Shown here: piece by piece, positions 25,022-35,880 of the stretch
Layout: each line of letters opens with the position of its first letter
Position numbering within the stretch: position 1 is the first letter of the stretch
DNA from: Rhyacophila brunnea
Taxonomy: Eukaryota; Arthropoda; Insecta; Trichoptera; Rhyacophilidae
NCBI GenBank assembly: GCA_022495005.1
Contig: JAGYXB010000184.1
Coordinates: 372,001 to 436,000, forward strand
DNA length: 64,000 nucleotides
Direction of reading: 5' to 3'
Translations under genes and position numbers: made by a program
The notes under the pieces: model-generated
What the model saw: the letters and a program-made list of their open reading frames with translations, nothing else
The model's database searches: none
What the model was told of the DNA's origin: nothing

Positions 25022-25610
25022 GTAAGTTTTTCTGATTTTTTTTTAGGTAGTTTACGTTCACTGTGGCTTGTAAATTTGATATTTTTTTATAAAATTTGTC
25101 CGTTGTTATGAGCAATAAACGAATATCTTTTATGATTCTATATTGGACTCGAGCGAATAATTCGATAGAAAATGGCCTTCATTAATTAGTTTTTTTTTTG
25201 TTTCTAGAAACATCAAATAAATTATGTTTTTCTTGATGATTCATATTATGCTTATTGCTTTATCCAAGATAAAGAGAAAGTTGTAAATGTTATTAAGTAT
25301 GTACATAATAATAATATTGTCAAGAGCTCATATCAAATAATGTTATTTATTCTTATAAATAAAGGTTCAGGAGTAAATAAAGCTACTATATTCATAACCT
25401 TTCTCTTAATATGCTACTTCGTTTTGCATTACTATACATTTTATTACGGTGCAAGTTTTCACTTATTGATAGTATTTTTAAACGTAAATGTCAGTTGGGT
25501 TTATAATAAAAATTTCGTCAATATTTACCTTTTGTTTTATCAAGGTTCTCAGTTCCACTATAATAATATTATAAGTACGAGTATATAATAATGTTATATA
25601 TTTTGACCAT
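25022..25610. other. AT-rich non-coding DNA
   Basis: Nothing recognised. The 82-codon plus frame at 25340-25588 is a hydrophobic, T-rich translation typical of chance frames in such DNA. Confidence 0.45.
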
Positions 25611-25836
25611 GTCCGATTCAACGTAGATCATAATATGAGCCACTACAGAGTGGAGGTTTGTATAAACAGATTGTTTTTACGAGAAATTGGTGTTAGCCAC
25701 TTGCTCAATATAGTAGGTCCATACTCTGGCTCCAAACACATATTGAAAAACAATATGTGTATTTTCCGGATCCTGGATTTAAACCTGCAAACCCCAACGT
25801 TATAACCGTCGCATTAGCCGCTCGGCTATCCTGGGC
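25611..25836 (-). mobile_element. tRNA-derived SINE, minus-strand copy
   Basis: Read on the + strand it starts TTTTGACCATGTCCGAT and runs through the AGAGTGGAGGTTTGT hairpin side, AGTAGGTCCATACTCTGG and CAATATGTGTATTTTCC to the tRNA-like head (GGATTTAAACCTG, a damaged B box; CGCATTAGCCGCTCGGCTA, the A-box side). It is near full length and diverged. Confidence 0.8.
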
Positions 25837-27654
25837 AACAAACTACGATTTTCATATATAAGCAGTGCATAATATGTGTTATTTTTGCGTAGCGGATATT
25901 ACAATATTTACAAGTTTTTTTAATGAGGAATGGTTATAAATGTATAAGTAATGCAAATTCTAAATTTGAAAAATTGGAGAAATCGTTTAATTTAATTGGG
26001 TCGTGAAAGAAAACAAATGATATTCTCATAATAGGTTGACAGATGCTTACAGTATGGTATTAGCATAATATCGCGTAATAATTAGAGTATCAAGAATCTA
26101 GTGAGCAATCCAAGACATTAAATAACATACACAATCAATTATAGATGAAGAAGAACCATCAACATGTCGCCAGTTGAGAAATAAACGAGTTCAGTAAAAC
26201 GGCGTGATCAGTAAAGTCAGGAGACTCTACAAAGTCTCCGCCAGGTTAATGCAGTAGCTCACAGACATATAATTGAGTCTAAAACACCAGACATAATATT
26301 TACACGTGAATGTATGAGAGATATGGAGACAAACAGGAGACGTTTGAGAATGTTGACCGATGGTACTGCCACCTGGTAATCTCTTCTAATAATTATATAC
26401 CTGACGAGACCTAAGTGTCGAGGAACTGTTCCATATTACGGATGGAAAAATATGCCTTCTGTCATAGTTATCACCAATGTTGCGACCTGGTATTTAAAAC
26501 TCAAAACTGTATTATGTAATGCAAATTGTACATATTTAAATGACCCACTTAATTGAAAACAATATTATATATAAAACTTTTCTATAAAATCCGAGTAGAA
26601 CAAATGGAGGTGTGTACGCATTGAAAATGAAAGTTATACCGCTAATTTAAAACTTTGATATCAAAAGTGAATATGCATAGACTAGATTCGTGGCTTTTGA
26701 ATTAATTAAAACAGAAGAATTACCTAAATATATTGGGTATTAGGTATTATTGCTGAGCTTTCTGTGAAAATTTGAATTAATATTTTTACTAACCGCACAT
26801 TAAATTTACATGGGCTCTAAGTAGGTATATAAAAAGTTGTTTATTCATTATACAATATCTTATTAGAATTTTATCAACTGAGCTTTCAACTATATAGACT
26901 ATATTATACTATATTCATCCTGTATAGACAAGTATTTGAAATTTGACATGCACTAGTAAAATCGTTTTTGGAACCATCACCAAATCTTTTATTTTAGATC
27001 GTATACTCATAATATAATATTTTCCTGTGATTAGTCATGTTTGTTAACATTAATAATTTAAAAAAAAAATCATTTATTGCCTATATGATGGCATTGCTGA
27101 CCACTGTATAGTTTAATCTCTTATAATAGGCTACAAACAATCATTGATTCACGTGAATTAAATAGATATCACAGCGTCATTTAAAAACTAAAATTGTCAA
27201 TAAATAAATAACGTACAGAATGTGTACCTTATTCACATGTTTCTTTATAAATTGAAGTTAATGGTCCGACCAAACGACACCCACCTTCTACCTCGCCATG
27301 TTCAAATCGCGTATAAATCGCAAATCCTCCTGTTGAATGTGAATCATCACCATTTTTTATGACTTGGAATATCAGCAGTTGGGTATCGAAAACTGCGATG
27401 AATCTAGATGACTTTAATTTAAGAGTACACATAGGTATAATATATAAGAGAGAGGAACACGTAGAAGCAAAATTGAAAATAGTAATAGGTGACAAAATGT
27501 AATAAAAAAAATCCGAAACATCTAAGTAAAAAAGTCGTTCGCAATATGACACTGCATTTTTATTGAAGTTATACTTCTTTTAGCGCGTTTAAAAAATCAG
27601 ATCAGAGTGTATTTTTGGCGTGTGACATGTAACACATAATTTATTTTTTCACAC
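25837..27654. other. Non-coding DNA
   Basis: No gene is supported. The stretch at about 26140-26470 is more balanced in composition, with broken short frames that resemble a decayed element without identifiable motifs. A 107-codon minus frame at 27229-27552 has no recognised domain. Confidence 0.35.
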
Positions 27655-28735
27655 GAAAACTCTCTTTTTGGAAGTTGTCACCTTGGATGATTGTCAACAG
27701 CTCCAACTTGATATCGATAATATATTAGATTGGGGCAGGCGTAACAAACTAGAATTCAATATTGTTAAATGCAATCTTTTGTCGTTTACCAGAGCCTAAA
27801 AAGTGTTGTTTTTCCAATACTAGATGCATGGCAAAGTTTTGTCACGAATATCATCTGTAAGGGACCTTGGCATTACGTTTTAGAGTAAACTGACATTTAT
27901 TAGCCATATAGTTACCATTTGTAACAAGGCGTTTAAGATGTTGGGCTTCGTCATGCGTACTTCCCGGGTCTTTTCGCATATTACGGTATTAAAACTTTTG
28001 TTTTAGTTCTTTAGTTCGAAGCAGGCTTGAGAGTGGGTCTATTGTTTGGGTACCGTATCAGTTGAAGTATGGCCTTATGTTCGAGAGGGTTCAGAAGAAA
28101 TTCTTGAGACTGCTTTACTTGAGGTTGTATAGATAATATCCGTGGCTTTATCCAACTGACGTTCTCTTAGGTATGCTTACATACTGCAGTCTGCAATTTA
28201 GAAGAGATTTTTATTTAGCTACGTATTTTTTTCGACTTATACGAGGTATAAATGAGAACTTTGCCATTCTGGGCAGTGTTGACCAGTGTGTCCCTGATAG
28301 CTATCTTAGAAATAGGGAGCATCAGTTGCTTATTAATTGTACCAAGGTGCAGAACCAACCTGCCACTGGTAATGCCAATTGGGAGGGCGATAACTATGTT
28401 CAACCAAATTGCTTCGGGTGTTGATATATTCCACTTGCGTGAAGGTGAGTTTAGGTAGACGCTATTTTATAAATTCTTAAAATAGAGTCTCCTTAGCTAA
28501 CTCGGTGTACTTCTTTGAACTACTATAGATGTATAATTGTATTTTCACTGCGTTTGTATGTTTATATTATGTTCTATTTTTATATTTTCATTTGTATCCC
28601 TTTAATTACTTTTATTTTTTCTTTCTTCTTTATAATACTGTTTCATGTCATGTTGTGAACATCATAAACTTATAATTTGTAATGTCCACAATATGTAAAA
28701 TAAATTAAATAAATAAATTGAATTGAATTGAATAT
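27655..28735 (+). pseudogene. Jockey-type LINE, 5'-truncated and decayed
   Basis: The plus-strand translation shows the C-terminal part of a non-LTR reverse transcriptase. It runs LDDCQQLQLDIDNILDW, then NKLEFNIVKCNLLSFTR (the segment after the YADD box in Jockey-clade elements), followed after stops and frame changes by RDLGI, FISHIVTICNKAFKMLGF and finally SGVDIFHLREGEFR with a stop at about 28458. After some 250 bases of 3' untranslated sequence comes a tail of TAAATAAATAAATTGAATTGAAT (28708-28733). The YADD box and everything upstream are missing. Several stops and frameshifts make it inactive. Confidence 0.85.
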
Positions 28736-28875
28736 TCAGCGTCATATTGTCCGCTTTCTAATTTATAGTTTTTTTACTATCAAGGCGGTAAAAGGTTATT
28801 ATAGAAAGTATTGACAAAACTAGAAGATGATACATGAAGTAATAGAATACTTGCTAATCTTCTGATAGACTATAT

Positions 28876-29433
28876 CAGGGGTAGTCAACCTTTTTACACC
28901 TACCGCCCACTTTTGTGTCTCTGTTAGTAGTAAAATTTTCTAAACGCCCACCGGTTCCACAGTAATGGCGATTTATAAAATAGGGAAGAAAGGGAAGAGT
29001 TACAGAAAGTTAAATCACTTAATAACAATTACTTACCAAATATTTTATGTCAGACTTTCGCTAAGTTTGGCAAAATAAATCTTTATAAGACAACTGTCGT
29101 TAAGTCCATATTTTTATTTATACTTTGCATACAGCATGAAGTCTGATGAAATTACATTTAATTAATTAAAGTAATGAAATCTCTGAAGGTGACGCTGCGA
29201 AACTAAATACTGGATATTTTCAATCTGGCTCAATTTCGGTGAGGGACAAACGAAGGTCTCCTCTTTCAGAAATATTCAGGCGGTTTCTTTCTTTGGTCAT
29301 AATATGATTGACAACACTTAAACCTGATTCCATAAGATATGAGGTAAGAAAAATGTTTTTAAAACCCCTACCGCCCACCATGAAAGCTGGAACGCCCACT
29401 AGTGGGAGGTGGGGATCAGGTTGACTACCCCTG
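28876..29433 (-). mobile_element. hAT element remnant with 8-bp target duplication
   Basis: The ends are CAGGGGTAGTCAACCT and its inverse AGGTTGACTACCCCTG. The flanks are GACTATAT (28868-28875) and GACTAGAT (29434-29441), seven of eight identical. The minus strand retains a transposase tail at about 29175-29340 reading SGLSVVNHIMTKERNRL and ISERGDLRLSLTEIEPD, the C-terminal hAT dimerisation region. CCGCCCAC strings recur near both ends. It is an internally deleted copy. Confidence 0.9.
29175..29340 (-). pseudogene. hAT transposase C-terminal remnant
   Basis: The minus-strand frame contains MTKERNRLNISERGDLRLSL, closely resembling the end of hAT transposases, where a conserved RNRL..ERGDLRL..T run closes the protein. 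It is broken by a stop shortly after IEPD. Only the C-terminal segment survives; no catalytic acidic residues are in view. It belongs to the element at 28876-29433. Confidence 0.8.
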
Positions 29434-29500
29434 GACTAGATAGATCTCAAAAGATAAAGAGAATCTTGGAAAACGGTTTACAACAATAATAAAATGATAA

Positions 29501-30363
29501 TCTAATATATAAAAATTAATATTTGTGTATTTGTGTGTTTGTGTGTTTGTTTGTTCGTATATATAAAAATTAATATTTGTGTATTTGTGTGTTTGTGTGT
29601 TTGCTTGTTCGTATTTAATGCGCAGCCATACCGTTCATCCGATTGCAATAAAACTTTGTAAACTTATTGCTTGCACTTGCGGAAAGAGTATAGGCTATAC
29701 TAATATATAAAAATAAATGTCTGTCTGTCTGTATGTCTGTCTGTCTGTGTGTCTGTCCCGTATGCGTTCCTATACCATTCATCCGAATGAAATGAAATTT
29801 TGGTAAGCGGTTGTATGCACACCCATAAAGGTTTCTGAATTAGAAAAATCCTCATCTTCTTCTTCTTCTTCATTCTATTTTTTTATTCATATGGTTCCTA
29901 TACCATTAATCCGATTGCAATGAAACTTTGGTGAGTTGTCATGCGCATGCCCACGAAGATTTCTGATTTAGAAAATCATCTTCTTCTAATATTCGTATGC
30001 GTTCCTATACCATTCATCCGATTGCGATGAAACTTTTGTCAGTTGTTGTGCGCACACTTGCAAAGGTTTTTAAATTATTATTATATAAAATACAAAGTTT
30101 GTTGTTTGTTTGTTCCATCCAATTTTGATTTTTTTTTACTACATATTAATAACATTAATAACGTTTTCATATTTTGGATTCGATTTTAATTTAGTGTTCT
30201 TATGTTTGACCTTTACTCCTATTAGAATTATTTTCATATTGCCATATTGTATTACACAGATATTTTATTATTAAAAAAATAATTAACTCTTATTATTTTT
30301 CAAATATCTAAGATAAATATAATCACAAAGTGACCCTGTGCAAAGCCGGGTACTTCAGATAGT
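29501..30363 (+). mobile_element. Helitron-like, microsatellite-associated element, short array
   Basis: The copy starts in TCTAATATATAAAAATTAATATTTG, with GTGTTT and GTCT microsatellite runs. It then has three units built around CGTATGCGTTCCTATACC / CATTCATCCGATTGC, then a 3' part shared with 38664-40331: TACAAAGTTTGTTGTTTG, GGATTCGATTTTAATTTAGT, and a terminus GACCCTGTGCAAAGCCGGGTACTTCAGATAGT. The final GCCGGGTACTTCAG(C)TAGT resembles the hairpin-plus-CTAG 3' end of Helitron-type non-autonomous elements in insects. No Rep/helicase frame is present. Confidence 0.65.
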
Positions 30364-30825
30364 AATATATAAAATTCCCTACAGTATGCATGTAATTCGT
30401 AAAGCTTAAAGGTTATAACAATTTTTAGGATGTTACACGAAATTTTCATATTAGTACTTACATCAGAAGACTTTTTCAAATGTGATCGGATATGTTGTCG
30501 TATCGTCAAAATGTGACACGCGTGATATGGATATTGGCATTCGGGGAGTAACCGCCCACGATAGAGCGCTGATTTCATCCCCCATAAAGACATTGTATTG
30601 AATCTGACGGTTTTGCGTACTGCTAACACCTCCGCCACTTTTACAAGCGTCGTAATATTTTATTCCCTGCGATAAATCATCACACTCGTAAAAAAATAAA
30701 GCTCCCGAAAATAATAACAGCTGAATATTACAAATTGAACGCACCGCTAAACGGCAACAGTGAGAGCTGCTTATTTTTGGCAGAGGCGAATCGTTAATAC
30801 CACAAAATAGTGGCTAGTTAATATT
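30364..30825 (-). other. Unexplained balanced-composition block with overlapping minus frames
   Basis: Two minus frames (30463-30744 and 30300-30638) overlap in a patch far less A+T-rich than its surroundings. On the minus strand a strong donor-like GTAAGT lies at about 30462-30467, after a run reading HLKKSSD in the second frame. No upstream acceptor-phase pairing or domain was identified. It could be an orphan exon, a transposon fragment or conserved non-coding DNA. Confidence 0.25.
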
Positions 30826-31165
30826 ATTTTTAATTAACTATTTTTTTAATTCAAATTCACAAGTTTTAAGAATGTAACATTCTAATTATTGAAGATACTT
30901 AATTTTTGAAAACACTTATAACCAATATAATGTTTGAGGCTTTCACGGTTGTTTTCTTTCGTAGTAGATTTTTGGGTTTCCACCGTGTGTCCTTCTTCAT
31001 GATATCATCTCTTGATAATGGCCTCTGCAACGAACCCGAAACGGCGAGTAAATAAGTAAGAAGGACACGCGATGGAAACCCAAAAATCTACTACGATACT
31101 TATAACCAAAATATTACATTCTTAAATCATGTGAATTATTCGTTGAATAAAAGAATAGTTATTTA
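30826..31165. repeat. Foldback repeat carrying an inserted hairpin
   Basis: The outer parts are inverted copies: TTAATTAACTATTTTTTTAATTC...TTCACAAG on the left and CTTAAATCATGTGAATTATTCG...TAGTTATTTAATTAA on the right, the family arms seen at 34610 and 51225. In place of the tRNA-like centre is a separate inverted-repeat insert (30930-31100). Confidence 0.7.
30960..31095. repeat. 38-bp inverted repeat around a 60-base loop
   Basis: The left arm (30960-30997, starting CGTAGTAGATTTTTGGGTTT) and right arm (31058-31095) pair at about 36 of 38 positions. The loop contains GAACCCGAAACGGCGAG. Such a structure could be a small foldback element or, if transcribed, a hairpin RNA. No target duplication was established. 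Confidence 0.7.
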
Positions 31166-31535
31166 ATTAAAAATTATTAGCGAGTTCAAGTAAAGTTACA
31201 AACAAAATATCATGGAGTGACCCATGACGTCTGTTTGTAATTAAAGTAATACATACTTTGATTTAAAATACAAAGGCCGATCGCCAAAAAATAGCTCAAT
31301 TTGGGAAGCGCTTCAATGAGTATTAAAAAGCCAATAGTTAAAATTTGTCGTAATTAATTATGACTCCTTTAACATAGTAGACTATGTGCGTAGGCACGAT
31401 ACCCGAGAGATGCATGTTTGATTCCTGCGGGCTGTCTCACTTTTGTCACAAAGATTTTTTCTATTGGTTATAATATACCTATTTTCTCAGAAGTGTTTTC
31501 AAAATTATGTTTGTTCAATATCACTATCATTTTAC
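31110..31535 (+). repeat. Foldback/tRNA-like repeat, plus-oriented unit
   Basis: Starting at the arm ACATTCTTAAATCATGTGAA, it runs through GTAATACATACTTTGATTTAAAATAC, CCGATCGCC and TTGGGAAGCGCTTC. It then holds a tRNA-like part: CTCCTTTAACATAGTAGACTATGTGCG (A-box side) and GAGATGCATGTTTGATTCCTGCGGG (B-box side). The tail is TTTTTTCTATTGGTTATAATA, TTTTCTCAGAAGTG and ATTATGTTTGTTCAATA. It overlaps the right arm of the previous foldback copy, so the two share sequence or are fused. Confidence 0.65.
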
Positions 31536-31726
31536 GTATCCAATAGTCAAAGTCAAACATCGATAAGTACTTTATATTCTTCTTCATGTCACTACAATCC
31601 AATGTAGGTTTTGGTTTCTCTATCTGCCTCCAAAGCCACTTTATTAACATTCACATAGTTGATCTAGTAATTGTTTACTTTCCGTTTTCACAAAATTTCA
31701 CATAGGTATGTTTTGATATTTTTTTT

Positions 31727-31949
31727 AACACGTCCGATCTAATAAGACCATATAGGCCTCCATAGAATGGATCAGTTTACGTTTTAAGAGTTTACGAGAA
31801 ACGGATGTGAGCCACTTGCCCAAGCTATTAGGTACATAATCTGACTCGAACACAAATTTAAAAACAATATCTGTACTTGCCAGATCCAGGATTTAAACTT
31901 GGGATACACGACGTTATAGGCCGATGCTTAAACCGCTAGGCTATCGTGT
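31727..31949 (-). mobile_element. tRNA-derived SINE, minus-strand copy
   Basis: It runs on the + strand from CACGTCCGATCTAATAAGACC through GGCCTCCATAGAATGG, ACGGATGTGAGCCACTTGCC and TGTACTTGCCAGATCCAGGATTTAAAC to AACCGCTAGGCTATCGTG (the A-box end). It is near full length and diverged. Confidence 0.8.
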
Positions 31950-33141
31950 GCGTCAATGTTTTGATATATTATTATAATATTATATCTATCTGAAAGTAAA
32001 TTAGTAATATTCTTTTAAAATCATGTTGGCAAAAAATACATTGAAATAAAATAAAATCATGTTCAATTATGACACTATAACCCTTCGCGAGTCTTGGCCT
32101 CCTTCAATACATTCTCCATCTAGGACGATGTAACGCTAATTAATAATATACAGTTGCATTGAACGAACTCTTTCTCTGGCTTATCTGATATGGCACACTC
32201 CAGATATCTCAATTTCGGCCGGCTAGATCTTTTCTTGATTGCAGTCTCTGTATTTTCATATACCACGGTATTTTTTTGTCCTTATAGCTCCTCATTATAC
32301 CTTGACCCTCAAATGCCACCTTCTCAAACAGCCTAAAAGATTCTTTTCAAAACTCTCCTCTCAAAGATATACATACTTATCTCATCCTGTTTGCTATACG
32401 TTGTGTATTATAATAATAATATAAGGTCACGTAGCAGCAATAAATATTGCTGTTGATAGCTACGAAAATTTATATTGAATACTTAGAAAATGAGAACTAT
32501 TAAATTGTCATAAGTATCTTTAATATAATATTTTGATTGAGTGATTAAATTTTATGAAAAAAGTGCATTTATTAAATTCAATATGGTTGACTTGGTTTAT
32601 TTTGTAACAAATCTTTAATAATCTATCAAATTCTATCGCGGGTATAATTCAAGTGAAAATGAGAAAAAAATAACATGCAAATAAGTAAACTCTACGCCTG
32701 ATAATATTTCTGATACTATCAGTGTTTTTTGGTTAACTCATTACGTGGGTCCAACGCAACTATTGGGTTGCCCATTAGATATAATTAGCATGTTATTTAA
32801 ATGTGATAATTAATAAGTAATTAACAGGTCCGCAGTGAATGAGTTAATATTTAGGAGGTCCTTCTGAAAATTAAGATTATTACTTAATTTTACTGTACTA
32901 AATTCCATTTGACTAATACATGGGTAATCATCATAATAATAACATCTTATCCTCTTACGTACAAAAAAATATAATCATCTCATTCTTATAATATATTTTT
33001 ACTGCCTCTATAGTCAGAAAAGCAGATAAAAAAATGTTAATATATAACTGTCTATTATTTATGTAAATAATATACTGAAGTATTAAATAATGTTCTTAGA
33101 TTTTCAGATGTATTACAAATATCTCATCATAAAGCAAATAG
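31950..33141. other. Mostly AT-rich DNA with an RTE remnant
   Basis: Apart from the RTE-type fragment at 32075-32245 nothing was recognised. The 61-codon plus frame at 32239-32424 is not supported as a gene. Confidence 0.4.
32075..32245 (-). pseudogene. RTE-type LINE C-terminal remnant
   Basis: On the minus strand, one frame reads SSRPKLRYLE and, after a stop, MENVLKEAKTREGL followed by stop at 32075-32077. This follows the same order as the RTE tail at 22327-22637 (RGRPKIRWLD ... FEEAKTHTGL). It is short and broken, so the assignment is tentative. Confidence 0.5.
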
Positions 33142-33612
33142 TTACAAGATAAAAAGAACTTGTTATATACCAGGTTTTTAAATTTTCTGTTGAATCATAA
33201 TATAAACTTGACAATTATATGTATTAATAAATACTTTTTTTTTGTACTTGATAGAAATACTGAATAAAATATAGAATACTGAAATGTCGTTTCGACATTT
33301 CATATTGATTTCCCTAGTAACGCACGTATATATTAATAATTTAATTGCTAGGACCCTTAGCAACCAATAATAGTGATTTACTTTTTACGATTTTTTTTTG
33401 GAAATAATTTTCCGTTCAAAACAGAATTAACTGAAAATTAATTCAATTCTGCTTAAAGATGGGCAAAGTATTAAAAGAATGCATTGTCGTCGTGTTCTGA
33501 TATATTCTAAAAGTTTCAAATGTCTAGCTAGTCGTAGTTAGTTAAAAATCTTCAATCGTGCAATACAAAAAATAGACAAACAAGAATACGAGCTAATAAA
33601 AACGTGGTAAAA
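33142..33612. repeat. Unclassified dispersed repeat, copy 2
   Basis: Same family and orientation as 13831-14275, with TTACAAGATAAAAAGAACTT at the start and AATACGAGCTAATAAAAACG near the end. This copy has extra sequence in the middle. The divergence between copies argues for age. Confidence 0.75.
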
Positions 33613-34604
33613 AATATCTGGAATTTTTAAACATTATACTTATTATAATGAAACGCATTAACGTATTGAAAAACTAAATGACGTGACTGTTTTACATATA
33701 TTTCCAATAATAGGTAGGTATAAATTTTATAAGGAATAATAATATATACATTTCAAATCAAAGTACCTACATGCATTTAAATATTCATTTATATTGTCTT
33801 TTCTTTATCACCTTTAGAGTTCAGATATGTATTTTACACATTTATAATTTAGTTGTTGCTTTCCGAGCTCCCGTGTAGTCCAATAATTTACTCTGTTTAC
33901 ACAATGCATAATTATTTTTTTATCAGTTTCCATCGAAGGCGCTTAAATCACTCCCGGGGGTCGCATAAACCACCGATCCGGCCCTGACAACAGACTTTCG
34001 CCAGATACGAAAAAACCTATACGGCCGCAATAATTCTTTACGTTTCAATATAGCGGAGCATTTTCCGTTATAAATAAACCGTCGACATTCACAACACGTA
34101 TCGCGAAGAAAAGAGAAAATCGGCGCCATAAACTTTTAAACATGCGGAAATGCGTGCACGTCTTTACGAAATGTGGCGAGTACCGGCCCCGTAATGCCGA
34201 ATGAGTCCCATCGATAGAACAATAAACCAAACGGTTCCGACAAATTGAGGCCCCACATAAGCGGGGATCTTATATTCCTCGAGTCTATTGGTTAGGTTAG
34301 ACCCACTTTCCCCAATTGAAGCTCACATGTACGTTTTGAATACTAAAGCGCTTTAGAGACTCAACTGATTGGGAAGTTTAACGACTCCTTTATCCCCCCA
34401 TTTCGCAATTCAACCACTTATTATCAGCTTTATATAAGAGCTATTATACATTTTAAATATTATTACATTATCTTGTTAAAATTTCGTTACGATTTTCTGT
34501 CAGCCGAATTAATTATTTATCTTAGTCAGTCTTACTTTTTGTTTTAGCACATATTTATTGTGTTGAAAAATAAAATAAATTATAGAATTTGTAATACTTA
34601 ATAG
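33613..34604. other. Non-coding DNA with CpG-rich block 33860-34280
   Basis: The central 400 bases are rich in CpG (ATACGGCCGCAATAA, CGTATCGCGAAG, AATCGGCGCC, GTACCGGCCCCGTAATGCCG) within A+T-rich DNA. Two overlapping minus frames (33923-34129, 34045-34230) show no domain and may simply reflect the lower stop frequency. No repeat match was seen in the window. A promoter/enhancer or unrecognised repeat is possible. Confidence 0.4.
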
Positions 34605-34609
34605 AGAAT

Positions 34610-35165
34610 ATTTTTAATTAACTATTTTTTAATTCAACGAATAATTCACAAGATTTAAGAATGTAATATTCTAAGTACTTATTAAACATACATAATTTTG
34701 AAAACACTTCTGAGAAAATGTATTATAACCAATAGGAAAAGTTTTTTTGTAAAAAGTAAGTCACCCCGCAGGATCGAACCTGCATCTCTTCGGTTTCGCA
34801 CCCGTGCACATTGACCACAATGCTAAAGACGCCGAACTTAAAAAATAGTTAATTAAAAAGTACTCGTATTAGCAAGTTACAATACAAAAAATCGTGGCGT
34901 TGATTAGTACTCAAAGTAATACCTGCTTTGATTTAAAGTATGTACAAAAACTGATCGCCAATGTAGCTCAATTTTGAAAATCACTTCAGAAAGTATTATA
35001 AGAGGCATTAGTTAAAATTTGTCGCAATTAAGTGCAGCGCCTTTAGCATTGAAGAGATGCAGGCTCGATTCCTGCGTGGTATCTTACTTTTTTTTAAAAG
35101 ATTTTTTCTATTGGTTTTAATACATTTTCTCAGAAGTTCAAAATTATGTATGTTCATAAGAATAT
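34610..35165. repeat. Foldback/tRNA-like repeat, best inverted copy
   Basis: The outer arms are inverted: AACATACATAATTTTG...CTTCTGAGAAAAT...ATTATAACCAATAG at 34685-34740 pairs with CTATTGGTTTTAATACATTTTCTCAGAAG...ATTATGTATGTTC at 35109-35157. Each arm carries a tRNA-like segment in opposite orientation: minus strand at about 34755-34835 (CAGGATCGAACCTGCATC, then TTGACCACAATGCTAAAG) and plus strand at about 35035-35085 (CCTTTAGCATTG, then GATGCAGGCTCGATTCCTGC). The middle holds TAATACCTGCTTTGATTTAAAG and CTGATCGCC. The structure is a foldback element with polymerase III-like boxes in both arms. Confidence 0.7.
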
Positions 35166-35245
35166 TAAATTTGTTTGTTTATTTGGTTTAATATAAAATA
35201 AATCAAAAACTACCAAAGCAATATTGATACACATGCACAGTTTAT

Positions 35246-35392
35246 GCCGGGTACTCATTAGCGAGCCGTAACTGTGACTGCTGGAGATACAGTAATCAGC
35301 ATGGACGGCAAATAATTAGTTTGCGAGCCTGATAAATAATTATTTTGCATCTAGAGTTGGTTACAGTTATGGCTCACTAATGAATACCCGGC
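35246..35392. mobile_element. 147-bp MITE with ~30-bp inverted ends
   Basis: The ends GCCGGGTACTCATTAGCGAG and the inverse (CTCACTAATGAATACCCGGC) pair over about 30 bases. TTTAT lies directly on both sides (35241-35245, 35393-35397), a likely 5-bp target duplication. It is too short to encode anything. The superfamily is uncertain. Confidence 0.75.
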
Positions 35393-35620
35393 TTTATATA
35401 CTGCATTGCTGATAGCTACCAACAATTTAGTTGATTCTTAGTAATCTTTTATCTATTGTGGGACCATTACACAAATCTTCAAGCGTTTTGGAATCGAAAT
35501 CATTTCCATCATTTGTAATTCTAACTTCCCGATAATTAATAAATATTTTTTTGATAAACAAATAATTTTAAAAGTATAATAACTACACCACATAATATAA
35601 TTGAATAATAATATTTTTTC

Positions 35621-35826
35621 TGACCATGTTCAATCCTAAAGCGATCATAATAATATGAGCCTCCATAGAGTGGTGGTTTGTATTAACAGAATTTTGTTTT
35701 TAAAATAAATGAATATTAGCTCAACCTCAAATACACATTGAAAAATAATATGTGTATTTGCCAGACTCATGATTCGTTGAGATCTATGACATTGCACAGA
35801 TGCGTTAGCCACTCGGCTATCGAGGG
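35621..35826 (-). mobile_element. tRNA-derived SINE, minus-strand, diverged
   Basis: The + strand reads TGACCATGTTCAATCC, GAGCCTCCATAGAGTGGTGG, AATAATATGTGTATTTGCCAG and GCGTTAGCCACTCGGCTATCG. The central part is shortened and the B-box region is corrupted (CATGATTCGTTGAGATC). It lies about 55 bases upstream of the RTE fragment. Confidence 0.75.
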
Positions 35827-35880
35827 CGTGAATGAATAATTCTTATGAATTCTCACCCTTAATATAACTGTATTATATGT

